DNA from: Epiperipatus broadwayi
Taxonomy: Eukaryota; Onychophora; Udeonychophora; Euonychophora; Peripatidae
Reading direction: 5' to 3'
Length of the DNA: 64,000 nt
NCBI GenBank assembly: GCA_028023455.1
Contig: JAQFVV010006710.1
Location: 62,001 to 126,000, forward strand
The notes under the pieces were generated by a model. That model was given only the letters and a program-made list of their open reading frames with translations. It searched no databases and had not been told where the DNA came from. Shown here in pieces: positions 12,344 through 24,891 of this stretch. Each line of letters opens with the position of its first letter. Positions within the stretch are counted from its first letter, which is position 1. Both the position numbers and the translations under genes were made by a program.

Positions 12344-14608
12344 TGTTTCACCATTTCAAAAAGATGGACAAACCAATTCAAACAATATTTTAAATAAAAT
12401 ACTGAAACATCTAATTAATTAACATAAATTTGAATACTCCCCCTCACCACTATCAACCGTTCACAGCTATGAGTATGAAGCCATGGAGCTTTGAAAGCGC
12501 TAAGCTTTAAATAAATTATTAATAAATATAACTTCTTTAACGAGTGTTAAAAGTGCATAATTATTGATATTTACATATTATAATAATCTAAAAGAGAGTA
12601 AAATTATTAATTATGATTAATGTTTGTGTATTTATTTATTTGATTATTTAAGGAATGCTAAATCTTATAGATATTTATTAAGCTCATATTTTTTCATCAG
12701 ATAATAAATAAATATAATGCAATTATATTTTACAGCTCTGAAAAGGACTGCTAGAAAGTCAAAACTGTCAAATAATTGAATAACATACTTTATAAAAAAG
12801 TACAAAAAAAATAAATAAATGAATTTTAAAGAGATCTTTTTAAACATTTAATCTATATTGTAAATCAAATTGATTATGTGATTTTTCAATATGATGGCTA
12901 TTTAAATCTTTATTGTAACAAGTCATCGATATTTTTTATTTATTTATTTTATGGACAACTGATTAAGATGCTAATTGGCCAATAGTGAGGCAGCTATATA
13001 GACAATATCCAACCGGTCACTCACAGCCAACTGCTCTCACCTTGAAACTCAGAGTATCATTAGGGATGATATTGGTAATTCAACAGTAAAATTGTATAAT
13101 ATATGTAACCTTATGACATTGATTTAAATAATATTCTATTATGACTTTAATTTTATATTTATTACTTTGTATTAAAATTACAAAGCAACTTTTTTTCTCT
13201 TATCAAGACTTTCTTGGTAATAAAACAATTTAAATCATGTAAAAATATTAATTCATTACTGGAGTCTTATAGATAACTCTTTTGACATTGTAAATGAAGT
13301 CATATTATGTTTTTAGCATTTATCTAGACGTCTTAATTGCTTTTAGTAATGCAATTTAATGATGCTAAGATTATCAATCGACTTCATTTTCAAACTTTTA
13401 AGAATTAAAAGTTTATTTGACATCATATCAAATTCATCAGGGTTAATAAGCTTTAATGTGAAAGCAAAAAATATATTTTAACAATGCTGAAAGGCTGTCA
13501 AAATAAGCATTTTTTTAATGAAGTCGAAAAAAGTACTATATAGTAGCATTATATATTACTAGTTTGTTTAATGCGCTATCATATATAACATAATAAAAGC
13601 GCTACTAATACATTCACAATATTATATATATATATATGTGTGTGTGTGAGGGTTTGTTTGGTTTTTAATACTATTGCATAATGCATTTAAAATGTAAATA
13701 ATGAATGCTGTTTTTTTTTTCTATTTTATTAGCAGCTGCGTCTTCTTGCTAATTAATAATTAGATGGCTGAATAGTTATGAGCCAGTTGCCTGGAAAAAA
13801 AATCGTAAGCTTGTTTGGAAATCCTCATGTATTTCAAAAATTTTAAAGTTCTACCTGGATTCCAATTCAGATCATGAGTAATCCTGTATTTCATTTTCCC
13901 CCTTTCTCATTAATTTTAATATAATTTTCTTCATATTACAATGTCTGGATTGAAATCGCTATTACTTTTCTATTAATTTTTACTGTAATAAATCACATTT
14001 GTTAATTTTTAAACCACTAAACATCACATGATCACTATCTCATACTTGTTAGCACAAGATGGCACTACTATATGGAGAGTGTTGTTTTGTTTTGAATTGT
14101 TTAATTTGTTAATTTTCTTATTAACAGTTCTGGTAAATATCATGGTTTGTTCACTTAAGAAATAGCATGGTTGTGTTGCTACTTTAGATTGCTCTTCTAT
14201 TGTTGTCTTAACTGATATTGACATAGATTTAAAAAAAAAAAACATTAAATCTTTATTTTAGAAAATATTGATTTATTAATTAAAAAAATTCTGAAGAAGT
14301 CACTACCTTCCAAACCATAGGAAATCTTCAAAGGACTTTACTCTCTTATTCATGGAAAGAAAGTACAACCTCCAAAGCATTGATTGTTTAAATTCTTTAC
14401 AGTCTGGCTACCATTAACAAGTGCAATATTATTTTAAGAAAAAATTTGTAATAAAAAAAGTATATATTTTTTTACCAGTTTATTAAATATTTTTTATTAT
14501 TTTTTAATAATAATTGTATTTAAAACCAAAAGAATACATGTGTACTCTTTAATTTTATTTGTATATGTTTTAATTTTAAAACAGAAGTTAATAAATTTGA
14601 CTGTAATA
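12344..14608. other. AT-rich spacer with a weak promoter-like patch
   Basis: No ORF with a domain was seen. (TA)n(TG)n lies at about 13620-13648. A segment at 14020-14100 resembles sequence in and beside the MITE at 33.2 kb (TCACATGATCAC and GGCACTACTATATGGAGAG), so a degenerate relative of that element is probably here. Confidence 0.45.
12970..13030 (+). promoter_or_regulatory. Possible core promoter-like arrangement
   Basis: ATTGGCCAAT (palindromic CCAAT box) near 12975 is followed by CTATATAGA near 12991 and TCACTC near 13018, which is CCAAT/TATA/initiator-like spacing. The patch is GC-richer than its surroundings. No downstream ORF supports a gene, so it may be coincidence or belong to a decayed element. 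Confidence 0.2.
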
Positions 14609-14612
14609 TTAA

Positions 14613-16030
14613 TCCTTTTACAGGTTAATATTTTTATTGCTAGACCTGGTGGCAGTTTTTGTCAGTGCTCAATTTCCCATTTTTGTACAAAATCTTTATT
14701 TTATTCTAAAACTCAATAAGTTGAACTTGATTCTTTAGAAATTATATTTTACAATCAAAAAACATTTAAAACAATCATATTTAAACTTTTCAAATTTTGA
14801 AAAAATGAGTTATAATGAAAACAAAGGATGTAAAATATCATTCAATAATCTGGAGGAAAACTAGCTTAGAAAATTAATGAAGCTTTTTAATTCCAAATTT
14901 ATTTTCAAAATGTAAATAAATAAATGTTAGTATCTGAGAAATCTATCAAATTCTGCATTAAAACATTAAAATTGATTTACAAATTTTTAGAATATCTCAA
15001 AAATATTATAACATAGTGTGGATAATTACAGGTGATGCCATTACACAGATAGTATCTAGAAACTGTGGCCATTTCATTGCCTGACTTTTCTTTGTTAACT
15101 TATTTATATTTCTTAAAATAAAACATATTATGAATGAAATCAAAGTGTATTCTTATGATTTTAAATAATTATTATACAATTATTGTAGAAAAATAATGAG
15201 AAATATTGAATAAACTAGCAAAAAAATTATTTTTTTTAATCCAAAAATTTTCTTAAAATAATCTTGCAAATGATGTGGAAAATAGATTACAAAGAATCAA
15301 AATATCAATGCCTTGGAAGCTGTACTAAAGACCCTTGAAGATTTCTAATTGTCTGGAAGATAATGACATCTTCAGAATTAAAATTAATAAATCAATATTT
15401 TACAGAATTATTTTATAGAGTGAAAGTTTTGTCTTTAAAAAATCCTATATCAATATCAGTAATGATAGTGGTAGAAGAGTGATCTAAAAGAGCACAAATA
15501 CCATGCTATTTCTGAAGTAAACAAGCCACAATAATGATCAAAACTGTTAATAAGAGAATTAACAAAGAAAAGTTTGATAAAATAATGGACATCTTCTCAC
15601 ACCATCATATGTCATTATCCACACTATGTTATAATGTTTTTTAAATATTCTAAAAATTATAAAGAAATTTTAATGTTTAAAAGCAGAATTTGATTATTTT
15701 ATCAGAAATGAATATTTATTCATTCATTCTTAAAAATAAATTTGAACTAAAAAAGAATTCAGTGATTTTTTTGAAGTTTGCTTTTTTCAGAGCTTTGAAT
15801 GAAATTTTATGTCCATTGTTTTTATTATAACTCATTTTTTAAATACTTGCAAAATTCAAATATGATTTTTTAAAATGTTTTTCATTTGTAAAATTTAATT
15901 TCTTAAAAAAATCAAATTCCACTTTATTGAGTTTTAGTATAAATAAAGAATTTATACAGAAATGAAAGGTTGAGTGTTGACAAAAACTGCTACCAGAGCT
16001 AGCAATAGAAAATGTTAACCTGTAAAAGGG
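14613..16030. mobile_element. Non-autonomous piggyBac-like element with ~420-bp inverted arms
   Basis: The right end reads CCTGTAAAAGGG followed by TTAA (16031-16034). The left is TTAA (14609-14612) followed by TCCTTTTACAGG. The TTAA target and a CCC-type terminus are hallmarks of piggyBac; the left terminus has C to T in the CCC. The arms pair for about 420 bp: GCAGTTTTTGTCA near 14652 with its complement near 15985, ATGAGTTATAATGAAAACAA near 14805 with its complement near 15825, and ATTATAACATAGTGTGGATAAT near 15005 with its complement near 15616-15637. The centre (about 15040-15608) is AT-rich with no transposase motif that I recognise. Confidence 0.85.
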
Positions 16031-16034
16031 TTAA

Positions 16035-16794
16035 AAGCTTTTTCTAAGTATATAAGTGTATTTTCTTTTAAAATAATACTTTTACCATCTCGAATATATA
16101 TATATAACAAAACTGATTATCTTAATAACAAAAAAATACAATTACTATCTCACGGTTTCTACAAAATCATAACTTTCATATGGCTTGAGACTGTCTAATT
16201 GACCGCTTAAAAATTATTTTCTCAGCTGCCATACTTTCTTTATATTATCGAATTATATGTAAAGAAACATTTATTTTATCTTTATATTAAAATATGATGT
16301 ACAATACAAAGCCTATTTTTTAAATCTTTGTGATAATTCTATACTTAATTGAGCTGTAGAACAGGTTTTAAGAAAATTTAGAATACATTCATATATTTTA
16401 CTCATTAGCTCACATATGTGTATATGTAATTAAAAGATCACATTTACTTTTCAAGCATATGGTTGCATATATTGGAAAAATAAAAACAAGTTAATGAGTT
16501 CTATAATGTTTTTGATCAATCAGATGTCTTTATTTTGGTCACTTCACACAAATGCATACTTTCACATTTACAGAAAGTATTTCAAGAAATTACCCAAACA
16601 GAATATATTTTAAATGCTTCTTTATTATTATTCAATTTGTTTCAATTGAATTTGTTGTAGTTTTATTTTTCAAAAATACAAATAAGCATTATATGGCAGA
16701 TATTGTTATTTTAATTATAAACATTCAATATCTATTTGATTAATTAATATAACCATAAATAATTAGATACACCATCATCATTTTCAGTCATTAT
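16035..16794. other. AT-rich spacer, no gene seen
   Basis: A 63-codon hydrophobic ORF at 16552 lacks any domain. Only A/T runs and (TA)n were noted. Confidence 0.55.
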
Positions 16795-18115
16795 TAATTC
16801 ACTGCAGGATGATGGTCTCACCAAGTTCAATCCATCTTCTCTGATTTCTAGCCTCTTACATGTGGTCTCTTTCTAGATCTTTTATAATCTCTTGGAATCT
16901 GGCTTAGGATTTCAACTGTCCATCTATTATTATCTCTTTATTTTATTTTTGATCTCTTTTTGTTACTCCTAATATGCATCTCTCCATACATCTTTGAATG
17001 ATCTGAAGTTTCTGTATTGCTCTTCTATTAAGTGTCAGTTTCAGATCCATAAGTAAAAACTGGTAAAACACATTTATTAAAAATCTTTCTTTTCAAACAC
17101 ATAGGCATAATTGCTTTTAGTATCAAGTTATTTCTACCAAAAGCACTCCAACCAAGTTTAATTCTATGATTAATTTCATCCATTATCGTTTCCATCTGTA
17201 ATAATAATCTGAACAAGGTATTTATAGCTGTTAACTTCATAATCAATCTTTATTTTCATATTTTGAGAAAATCCATTGAACATTACTTTAGTCTTTTTAA
17301 CTTTTATCTTTAGTCCTACTTTCATCTGATAACTCTTGCAACATTTCCTGAAGCTCTAAAGCATTATTTGCAAAAATAACTACATCATCTGCAAAACCAG
17401 ATAACTTAAATAATCTCCATTTACTTTTATTTCTTTAGCTTCCCATTTAAATCCAGAAAATACTTATTGCAATACTGCTGTAAAAGGTTTTGGAAGTATG
17501 GAGCCATACTGTTATACACCTTTCTCAATGTTAATCATTTTAGTATCATTATGTAATCTAATTATTGTTGTTGCATTTTTATAAATATTTTTCAGAATAT
17601 GACGATATACTGGGTCTATAACTTGATGATCCAATGCTTCAATCATGGAAGAAATGCTTATAAAATCATATGATTTTTCATAACTACAAATTCAATGCAT
17701 ATTGGAAACTCATATTAATTGGTCCTTTATAACTTCTGTCAATACTTGGCTATAATCTGCTGTGCTAAAACCATTTTTAAATCAAGGTGTTTTTTTTTAG
17801 GTTGATTAAAATCCAAAGTTGTATAAATTTTGTATAGAACTCATAAAAGACTAATAGGCTTGTAATTTTAATATCTTCTATATTAACTTTTTAAGTATTA
17901 ATATCATTTCTACATTCTTCCAATCAGTTGGTACATTTTTATCATTAAGACATTTGGTATACAACTTTGCTAAAAAAAATTCTATTTCTTTATCTGCTTG
18001 TTTTAAAATATAAATAATAATTCCATCATTACCTGGAGCTTTTCCGTTTTTCATAAATTTAATTGCATATCTCATTTGTTCATTTAAAATCCTGAGCAAG
18101 TTAGTGAATACATTT
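16795..18115 (-). pseudogene. RTE-type LINE reverse transcriptase, 5'-truncated fossil
   Basis: Read on the minus strand from 18115 downwards, this is the reverse transcriptase and C-terminal part of an RTE-like non-LTR retrotransposon, broken by several frameshifts and stops. Legible in order: NGKAPGNDGI (about 18030), AKLYTKCLNDKNVPTDWKN (about 17970-17920), LISLLSVLYK-like (about 17870), SYDFISISSMIEALD (about 17650), LKNIYKNATTIIRL (about 17590), the catalytic F-ADD box FADDVVIFA at 17395-17369, KTKVMFNGF (about 17295), and the downstream INHRIKLGWSAFGR and CLKRKIFNKCVLPVFTYGSE (about 17190-17040). The last block and an R-rich tail to about 16800 are typical of the RTE proteins annotated as endonuclease-reverse transcriptase in insects and arachnids. 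The endonuclease half is missing, as usual for 5'-truncated LINE insertions. A plus-strand endonuclease of the same general type lies at 35.1-35.9 kb, but it is a separate copy. Confidence 0.92.
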
Positions 18116-19114
18116 TATCAGCTTATATTTTAAATTATATTTTTCTTATTTTAGTATATTATAGACTTTATTAATACACACAATTATTATAATGAAAATC
18201 AAAACATTTTATTATATTCTAAATTATATATTAATTATAAATAAAAAAAATTTAAAATAATGATCTTGTAAACTTATTTGAAAATTTTAAATATCTCTTT
18301 TACTTTACATTAATAAATTTTTTACTGTTTAATTTAAAATATATATTTATTACATTTCTCTCTTTTTTTATTATTACATTATATTAAATTATTGGGTTTT
18401 TTTTAATGAAAATGTCTATCTCATTTATCATAATGGTGGACTAGATAGCTAAAGGTTCCCAAATTAATTCCTATTGTATAAAATTAAAAAAAAACCATTT
18501 CAGTTAAGTCAATCAAAACTGTTAATCTCATTTTGTCATTTTAGTACTAGAACTTTACAGACCTTACTAGAAAAAAATCATGTGAATATAATAATAATAG
18601 TAAATATAATTATATTAACAATACTTTATTTAAGAAACATTTATTATAAGTAATTAATGGACAGTAGATATTAATGCTATATCCATATTTTCAGACTAGT
18701 TTCTGGTATTGTTTTTATTCAGAAACAGGATTGCCCATAGATATTTAGCAAAAACCTTTATTTCTTTTATATTGTATAAGACATCCCAAGATTTATATAA
18801 GCCAATTTGCATCTATAATCATATAGGTGAGGGATGAATGCAATTAGCATAAAAGTAGGCTTAGTGAAAATATAGATATAGGACTATTAACTTTTGTTTA
18901 GTGATTTCTCTAGTTTAATAGATGGTTTTGGAGTAAAAGAAAAAAGCAAATGCAGATATGTAAAGTAAATACAGAAAGTCATGTGATCTTCATTTAATAA
19001 TAAATCTCATATTATCGATGAGCAAAAGACTTCAGCAAATCTCTTCCCAAATTCTGTTTTTAAAATTTATTGTCTACACTTCTTTTCCAAATTTTGCTTT
19101 TTCTTTATATTAGC
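18116..19114. other. AT-rich spacer, no gene seen
   Basis: Extremely A/T rich to about 18400, then ordinary spacer. It may include unrecognisable 5' remains of the neighbouring LINE. Confidence 0.5.
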
Positions 19115-19898
19115 ATCCATATGACATATAAATGAACAAACAAACTATTTTTTTTAAAACATGCTTTTTATATGTCTATAACCATCAATAAAAAAGCTAA
19201 TGTTTCGACTATTTTATTTAGTCTTTTTCTAGGCACATTAAATATATATATATATATAATAATAAATATCACATATTCACACAAAAATTTTTTTTTTTTA
19301 AATTAAAAATTACAAAATATATTCACAATCAAAAATTCACTTTATCTCACTCACCTTTCCTATTGCAAACAATCACAACATAATCACAAAAAAAACTCCT
19401 TTTTTAAAAAAAAAAAAAATCTAAATATATATCGTTTAAAAACATTCAATTAATTTTCTTTTCTCTTTTTCCATTAACATTCTTTTTAACTCTGGTGAAT
19501 TTTTGATTGTGAATATATTTTGTACATTAATGAAATGAAACCAGAGTTAAATAGAACGTTAATGGAAAAAGAGAAAAGAAAATAATAGGTTATTAATTGA
19601 ATGTTTTTAAAGGATATATATATATTAAAAGAAGGTTTTTGTGATTATATTGTGATTGCTTGCAATAGGAAAGAGGAGTGAGATAAGGTGAAATTTTGAT
19701 TGTGAATATTTTGTAATTTCTAATTAAAATTTTTTTTTTTTGGGAATATGTGATATTTATTATTATGTATATATATAATTTTTTAGCGTGCCTTGAAAAA
19801 GATAATAGTGGAAACATTGGATTTTTATTGATAATTATAGTCATATAAAAAGCAAGTTTTAAACGAAAGAGTTTGTTTGTTTATTTATGTATTGGATA
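19115..19898. mobile_element. Foldback element, ~780 bp, arms of ~380 bp and a 44-nt loop
   Basis: The arms meet at ACTCTGGT (ending near 19496) and ACCAGAGT (from about 19540). Moving outwards, TTTTCTCTTTTTCCATTAA pairs with TTAATGGAAAAAGAGAAAA, then CAATCACAACATAATCACAA, AATATCACATATTC, AAAGCTAATGTTTCGACTATT and AAACAAACAAACT near 19137 pair with their complements out to about 19898. Several mismatches and indels lie in the A/T runs. An 83-codon minus ORF in the right arm is non-specific. No coding capacity and no clear target duplication were seen. Confidence 0.9.
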
Positions 19899-21059
19899 TT
19901 TATGAACTATTTTGGAAAGAAGAACTGTGTAGTTGATATATTAAATTCTATGATTTACCATCTATATAATAACTAATTCATATATTTTTTTACAATTTTT
20001 TTTATATTTTTTATAGTATAGTATGTGATTCATTCTCTGCCATATATAATGCCTAGCCTTTAATTAGATATATTTTCACATAGTTTCTAATTCCATGATT
20101 TTTTATTTGATATTACTCTTAGCCACTACATACCAAAAGCATCATGAAGATAGATTTATAAGTTCTGAATTAGCCAATAATCTATTTATCAAACTTTATA
20201 TCTATAAACCATAAATGTCACAGAATTCTAATACAAATTGAAAACTAGACGAGATTCCTTTTTTTTACACACTATATTTATAGCAGGAAATAAATACTGT
20301 AGTTATTTCATATATATAACTCTGAAGATTTCAATATATTTGTACCACTAGTGAAACAGTGGTACATGTTTCATAATTTGTATGAAAAATATAATTAGTT
20401 TTAAGGTTGTTAAAAAAAAACGAAATTGAAAAAAAAAGACAAATACTGCGGCATCATTTATTATTAAATACTCAGAGTAAAATTCATAAAAAAAAACAAT
20501 AAAGTTTTAAGAAACAGAAATATAATTTAGAAAAGTTTTAAGAAAGAGAAATATAATTTAGAAAGTGTTTTTAAAGAGTTTTTTTTTAAAAGAAATGCAA
20601 ATCGCTAAAAGACAAAGCATTGTGTCATCTTGTTATAATAAAAAGTTTTAGTAGTTAAAGAGCGAGTAGAGACGGAAGAAAAATTAACCAAGTAAAAAAG
20701 GGTAAAACTATAGTTCTTTCTTTTCATAAACTTAAAGGAAAAAATGTGTGTGTGTAAAAATGAAAATTGAATTAAAATATGAAAGCAAAACGTATAAACT
20801 TAAATCTACTTAAAGATTGCTCGACCGATAAACGGAAGAAACAGAATAATTCTAAACTGCCTTAAGTGAAAATAATGGAAAATGATTCAAGATGATATCT
20901 TATCTGAAGGCTAGATTAATCTACACACAAATGCAGATTAAAATACAATAAGAATGTAATTATTAAAATTTGTAAATAAATTAAACCAGATCGAAGTGAT
21001 AACTAGAGAGACAATAAAGAGGAATCATATAAAGGGATAAAGTCTATCCATTACAATTT
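19899..21059. other. AT-rich spacer with a short tandem repeat
   Basis: A ~31-bp unit (AAGTTTTAAGAAA.AGAAATATAATTTAGAA) occurs twice at about 20500-20565. No gene was seen. Confidence 0.5.
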
Positions 21060-21490
21060 TTTGGTTCAGTTTTTTTAATGTTTGCAGTACCAGAATCATT
21101 CAGCTTTATTCATAGTAATCATTAAGATTAAGATTGTACTCAATATTACTACCATGGAAAAGTTTCCAGAGAGGAGAAGACAGGGAAAGCTTTTAGCACC
21201 CCCAGAATGCAATTAGGTGTCTTCATATTTACCAAAAAACCATTTAACATCATGCAGTGATAGACAGTCACCTGAGTATGTGCCCCATCTTCAGTATGTC
21301 CTCCAGAACATCAAAAATCTTCCATCTAGAATTTATGCCCACTTAATAATCTGAACAGTCAAGGAATATCTATCTCAGTGAATGTAGAAAGTCAGCCAAG
21401 AGCCCAAACTATTAGTAGAATCCAAAAACCCAAACCAGTTGGTGATCAATACAATAGCAGAAAAAGTGTAAAGTGCAAAATCCTAGGTAA
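21060..21490. other. Less AT-rich segment of unknown nature
   Basis: About 430 bp has a more even base composition than its flanks (for example GAGAGGAGAAGACAGGGAAAG and AGCACCCCCAGAATGCAATTAG). No frame stays open and no repeat boundary is visible. It could be part of a decayed mobile element or of a host non-coding exon. Confidence 0.3.
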
Positions 21491-22318
21491 CTATTAATTT
21501 CTTTACTCTCATTCATAAATCATGTTTGAATAAAAGACTTAGTTGAACATTGATAGCTGTAGTAATCTTTAAGGGTCTCATATAAGCCATTATATAGAAT
21601 GAACCCTAGTATGTGCATGCATATTTAATTTTCTCATAATGTATTTTAATATTTTCAAAGCCTTTCATTGAGTAATGAATTTATATTTCAATATGTGTGT
21701 ATGTATTTAGATTTAAATGTTTTAAGTATAGTATTATTTATTCACATGTATCTTAACTGAGAGTGTGTTTAAACAAATTTATAATATTCTTTTATTATAA
21801 TATTACTATTACTTTTTTTTTGATTGGACGTGTTTTAAATAAATTGTTTGTTTGTTAATTAATGTTTGATTGGTTCTCTATGATAATTATGTCATTAATA
21901 GATAGTCTATACTTAAATATAAGCATTAAGCAATACGAATAATTTGTCTCCCTTATACTTAAATAAAAGAGCCAGCTAGGGATTAATCAAGTGCTAAATT
22001 GTATACATGTCATGTAAGCATGCTATTTATAATTTGTGATTAGCTGGTACCTGGGTTTTACCTCAAAACAAATAAAATGCTTTGGATAGCAGGGTTTGAA
22101 TTTAGCAACCAAAAAGCTCTATAGCCTGGAAATGTGGCTGCAGGTTATACTTTGTATAGCCTCTGTTTGGTTATAGGTGCCATTTGTCTTATTCACCTTC
22201 TGTATTAGATTTCTCCACTTGAAGGGCTGGTTTGCTGCGATAGTGAAAGTGCAGTTGGAACAGATTGAGATTTAATTGTAAATTTATATAATCAGAGTGG
22301 TCCTCTCCCACCTAGTTT
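21491..22318. other. Spacer; possible tRNA-like SINE remnant at 22030-22110
   Basis: TAGCTGGTACCTGGG followed about 50 bp later by GGGTTTGAATTTA loosely resembles Pol III A and B boxes. No tRNA fold or poly-A/SINE tail can be shown. The rest is spacer. Confidence 0.25.
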
Positions 22319-22333
22319 AATATATATATATAT

Positions 22334-23296
22334 TGTAACCAGTTGGTTTACATAGCATACACTAATATAGTGTGTGTGCACATAAATATATATGCAAAAT
22401 AAAGGAAAAGTAGAAATAAACACAGAATAAATTTTTGTAGATATTTTTTTATATTTCCTAAAATAAAATAATAATAAATAAAGGGTTAAATAACTCTGGG
22501 CTTAAAATAAAATTTCATTATGAAATGAATATTTTAAAAAGGTCTGAATAAATATAAATATTGCATTATTATTAATTATTACTCTGATTTTGAAATTTAA
22601 AAACATCCTATTGTATTTTTGAAATTTTAATTAATTAAACAAAATTTTTATCGATTAGAAATCCCCTAAGTAAAAACATGTATAGGTTTTCAAAGGGATT
22701 AGTGAGATAAAAATAAAAACTCTGTTTTTAATCAAGCTGCTGTTATCACCTTGGATGAGTCTATAAAAGGGCTGATAACAAATTAACTCCAGTCTGGATA
22801 GTGATTTTAAAAAGAACAGTTTTGGCTTGCAGTTTTCTAAGAGTTAGCAGAAGGGCTAGCTGTAAAGTTGGCTAAAATATTTTGTGAAGAGTTGGTAACT
22901 GTAGCAGAAAATGGCCATAGTAGAGATAGATGCAAAGTTGGCTAAAATAATTATCAAGAGAAATGCCATGAGGATGTAAGAATGCAAGGAAGTGGCTGCT
23001 ATACAATTCACTGGTGGAATTGGAATTTGAATTTACATGGAGGAAAATGGGTCAAGATTCTTTGTAATTCATAGCCTTAAAAGTGTTCTGGAAAACAGCT
23101 TGCTGACCTGAAGCTTACAAAATCCAAGTATAAGTGGAACTAACTACAGAAGGGAGAAAGCCAACCATACCTGAATTATGTACTTTTACCTGATGATGAC
23201 AATTGCCTGGATTGATAAAAATAACAATTTGCCCAAGAGAAACACCAGCTCAATAAAAAAGTAGTTATACATATGCTGCTGTGTCTATATACAGAG
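22334..23296 (+). mobile_element. Possible solo LTR, ~960 bp
   Basis: A (TA)n tract at 22319-22333 is followed directly by TGTAACCAG, the same kind of junction as the LTR at 56014. Inside are CTATAAAAGGGC near 22762 (a good TATA box) and CAATAAAA near 23255 (polyadenylation-like). A plausible end is CTATATACA near 23296. The 22740-23290 part is less AT-rich and non-coding, with repeated AAAGTTGGCTAAAATA. No PBS, PPT or second LTR was seen, and the right end is uncertain. Confidence 0.35.
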
Positions 23297-23299
23297 GGG

Positions 23300-24815
23300 C
23301 ACAGATAAACTTGCATATAAAAGTGAGTTGTTTTTCAATAATTCATTTGATAGACATTTTAAATCTACATTTTTAAATTTAAAGACATTTATAATTAGTT
23401 AAGAGGTAATCTAATAAAATCTTTCTAACCTCTGGAAAATTGACTATACATTTTTTAAAAAGAATAAAAGAAAGTTGTAATAGAATTTGATAAAACTGAT
23501 TTTTTTTAAAATATTGATACACACGTATATATGTAAATTTTATGTCTATTCAAAATGAAATTATTAATTATAAAAGTATTATTATTTATTGTTTGGCAAA
23601 ATTAAATTTGTTAATAATCTGTGCAATTCTATATACATGTTGTAGTAAATCTAGCATAAGTATTTGTATTATTTAAAATATAATTTAAAAGCTTAATTAT
23701 GTATTATTATAGGTTAAGTCAAATATGTTTAGAAATTATTCGCACATGCATGTATGTGTGCGTATATAGATGAATGCTTGTCAAGTATAACATAAAATTT
23801 AATCATTTTTTTTAATAATTATTTTATATCAATTAAAATATATTAATTGTATATTAGAAATCGCACATCTGTGTGCACATATATGTAAATCATTATAACA
23901 ATTTAAATGTTGAATAGTAATTATTTAAATCTCAATGTGATCATTTGAATTTTGTACTAATATTGTAAATTACAGTGTAATGACTTTTTTTATTGTATAC
24001 TTTTCAAAATCAGAACCCTTATAAGACCGTATTCATTTTTGTTGTTATTAATAAACTTATATTTAATTGTTAAAAATTGTATTCCATCATCTCTTGGTCA
24101 CATACAGTAATAGAGCTTGTGTTTTCTGAGCTAGATTTTGGACATGGATAAATGGGGATGTATATTTAGTGCTTTGGGGCATCCAGAGGTGATCAATCAT
24201 CATCCTGGTTGGTGCAAAAGAGAATACTCTTTAAAGCCCATGCACTATTATTTTTTATTTTACTTTATCTTATTAAAAATTTAAGTTTATAATTGGCCAG
24301 TAAAGTGGCCTGATCATTGATGATGATCAGCATGTTTTAAATGTCCCATTATTGTTTTAATTTCTGATTATTGTTATTTTTAATGGATGGGCACTAAGCT
24401 GGTGCATCCAAGTTATGTTTATATAATTGCCAAGCTGGCAAGGCTCAATAGTTAGCCTGTCTACAGAAGACCCTTTTCAATCAGTCAAAGGTTGACTGTT
24501 GATTTATATTTTTTATGTTCAACTCAGTCACGGATGGACTTTATTTTATTCTGATTTATTTTTAATTTGTTTATTCCCATCATTAATATATGGATGGTTG
24601 TTTCATTTTTACTTATACTGATATTTACTTTATAATGCTTTGATATAGGATTAGTATATCTTAGTTGCTCTTCTGGTTAGTGCTGATCTCTCAATGATCT
24701 CTCAGAGATTTTCTAACCTCATACTCTTATAATTTAATTTTACTGGGGTTGATGATTTTGCCATCACCCAGTTCAATTCCATGTTCCTGCCACTTCTCAC
24801 CCACCCCATCCCATT
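23300..24815. other. Spacer, no gene recognised
   Basis: AT-rich to 24090. From 24100 to 24800 it is somewhat less AT-rich with unassigned sequence that ends in CCCATTACAA next to a (TA)n run. This stretch may be the 3' part of an old retroelement, but no motif proves it. Confidence 0.35.
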
Positions 24816-24817
24816 AC

Positions 24818-24826
24818 AATATATAT

Positions 24827-24889
<63 letters not shown>
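24818..24889. repeat. (TA)n microsatellite
   Basis: Near-pure TA dinucleotides, about 72 bp, with one AATA break. It abuts the 3' end of the minus-strand Penelope-like copy. PLE 3' ends and LTR elements in this window repeatedly lie at TA tracts. Confidence 0.97.

Positions 24890-24891
<2 letters not shown>

Noticed and set aside
22030-22110. tRNA or SINE with A/B boxes
   Set aside because: Only loose box matches and no cloverleaf, so not called as an RNA gene.
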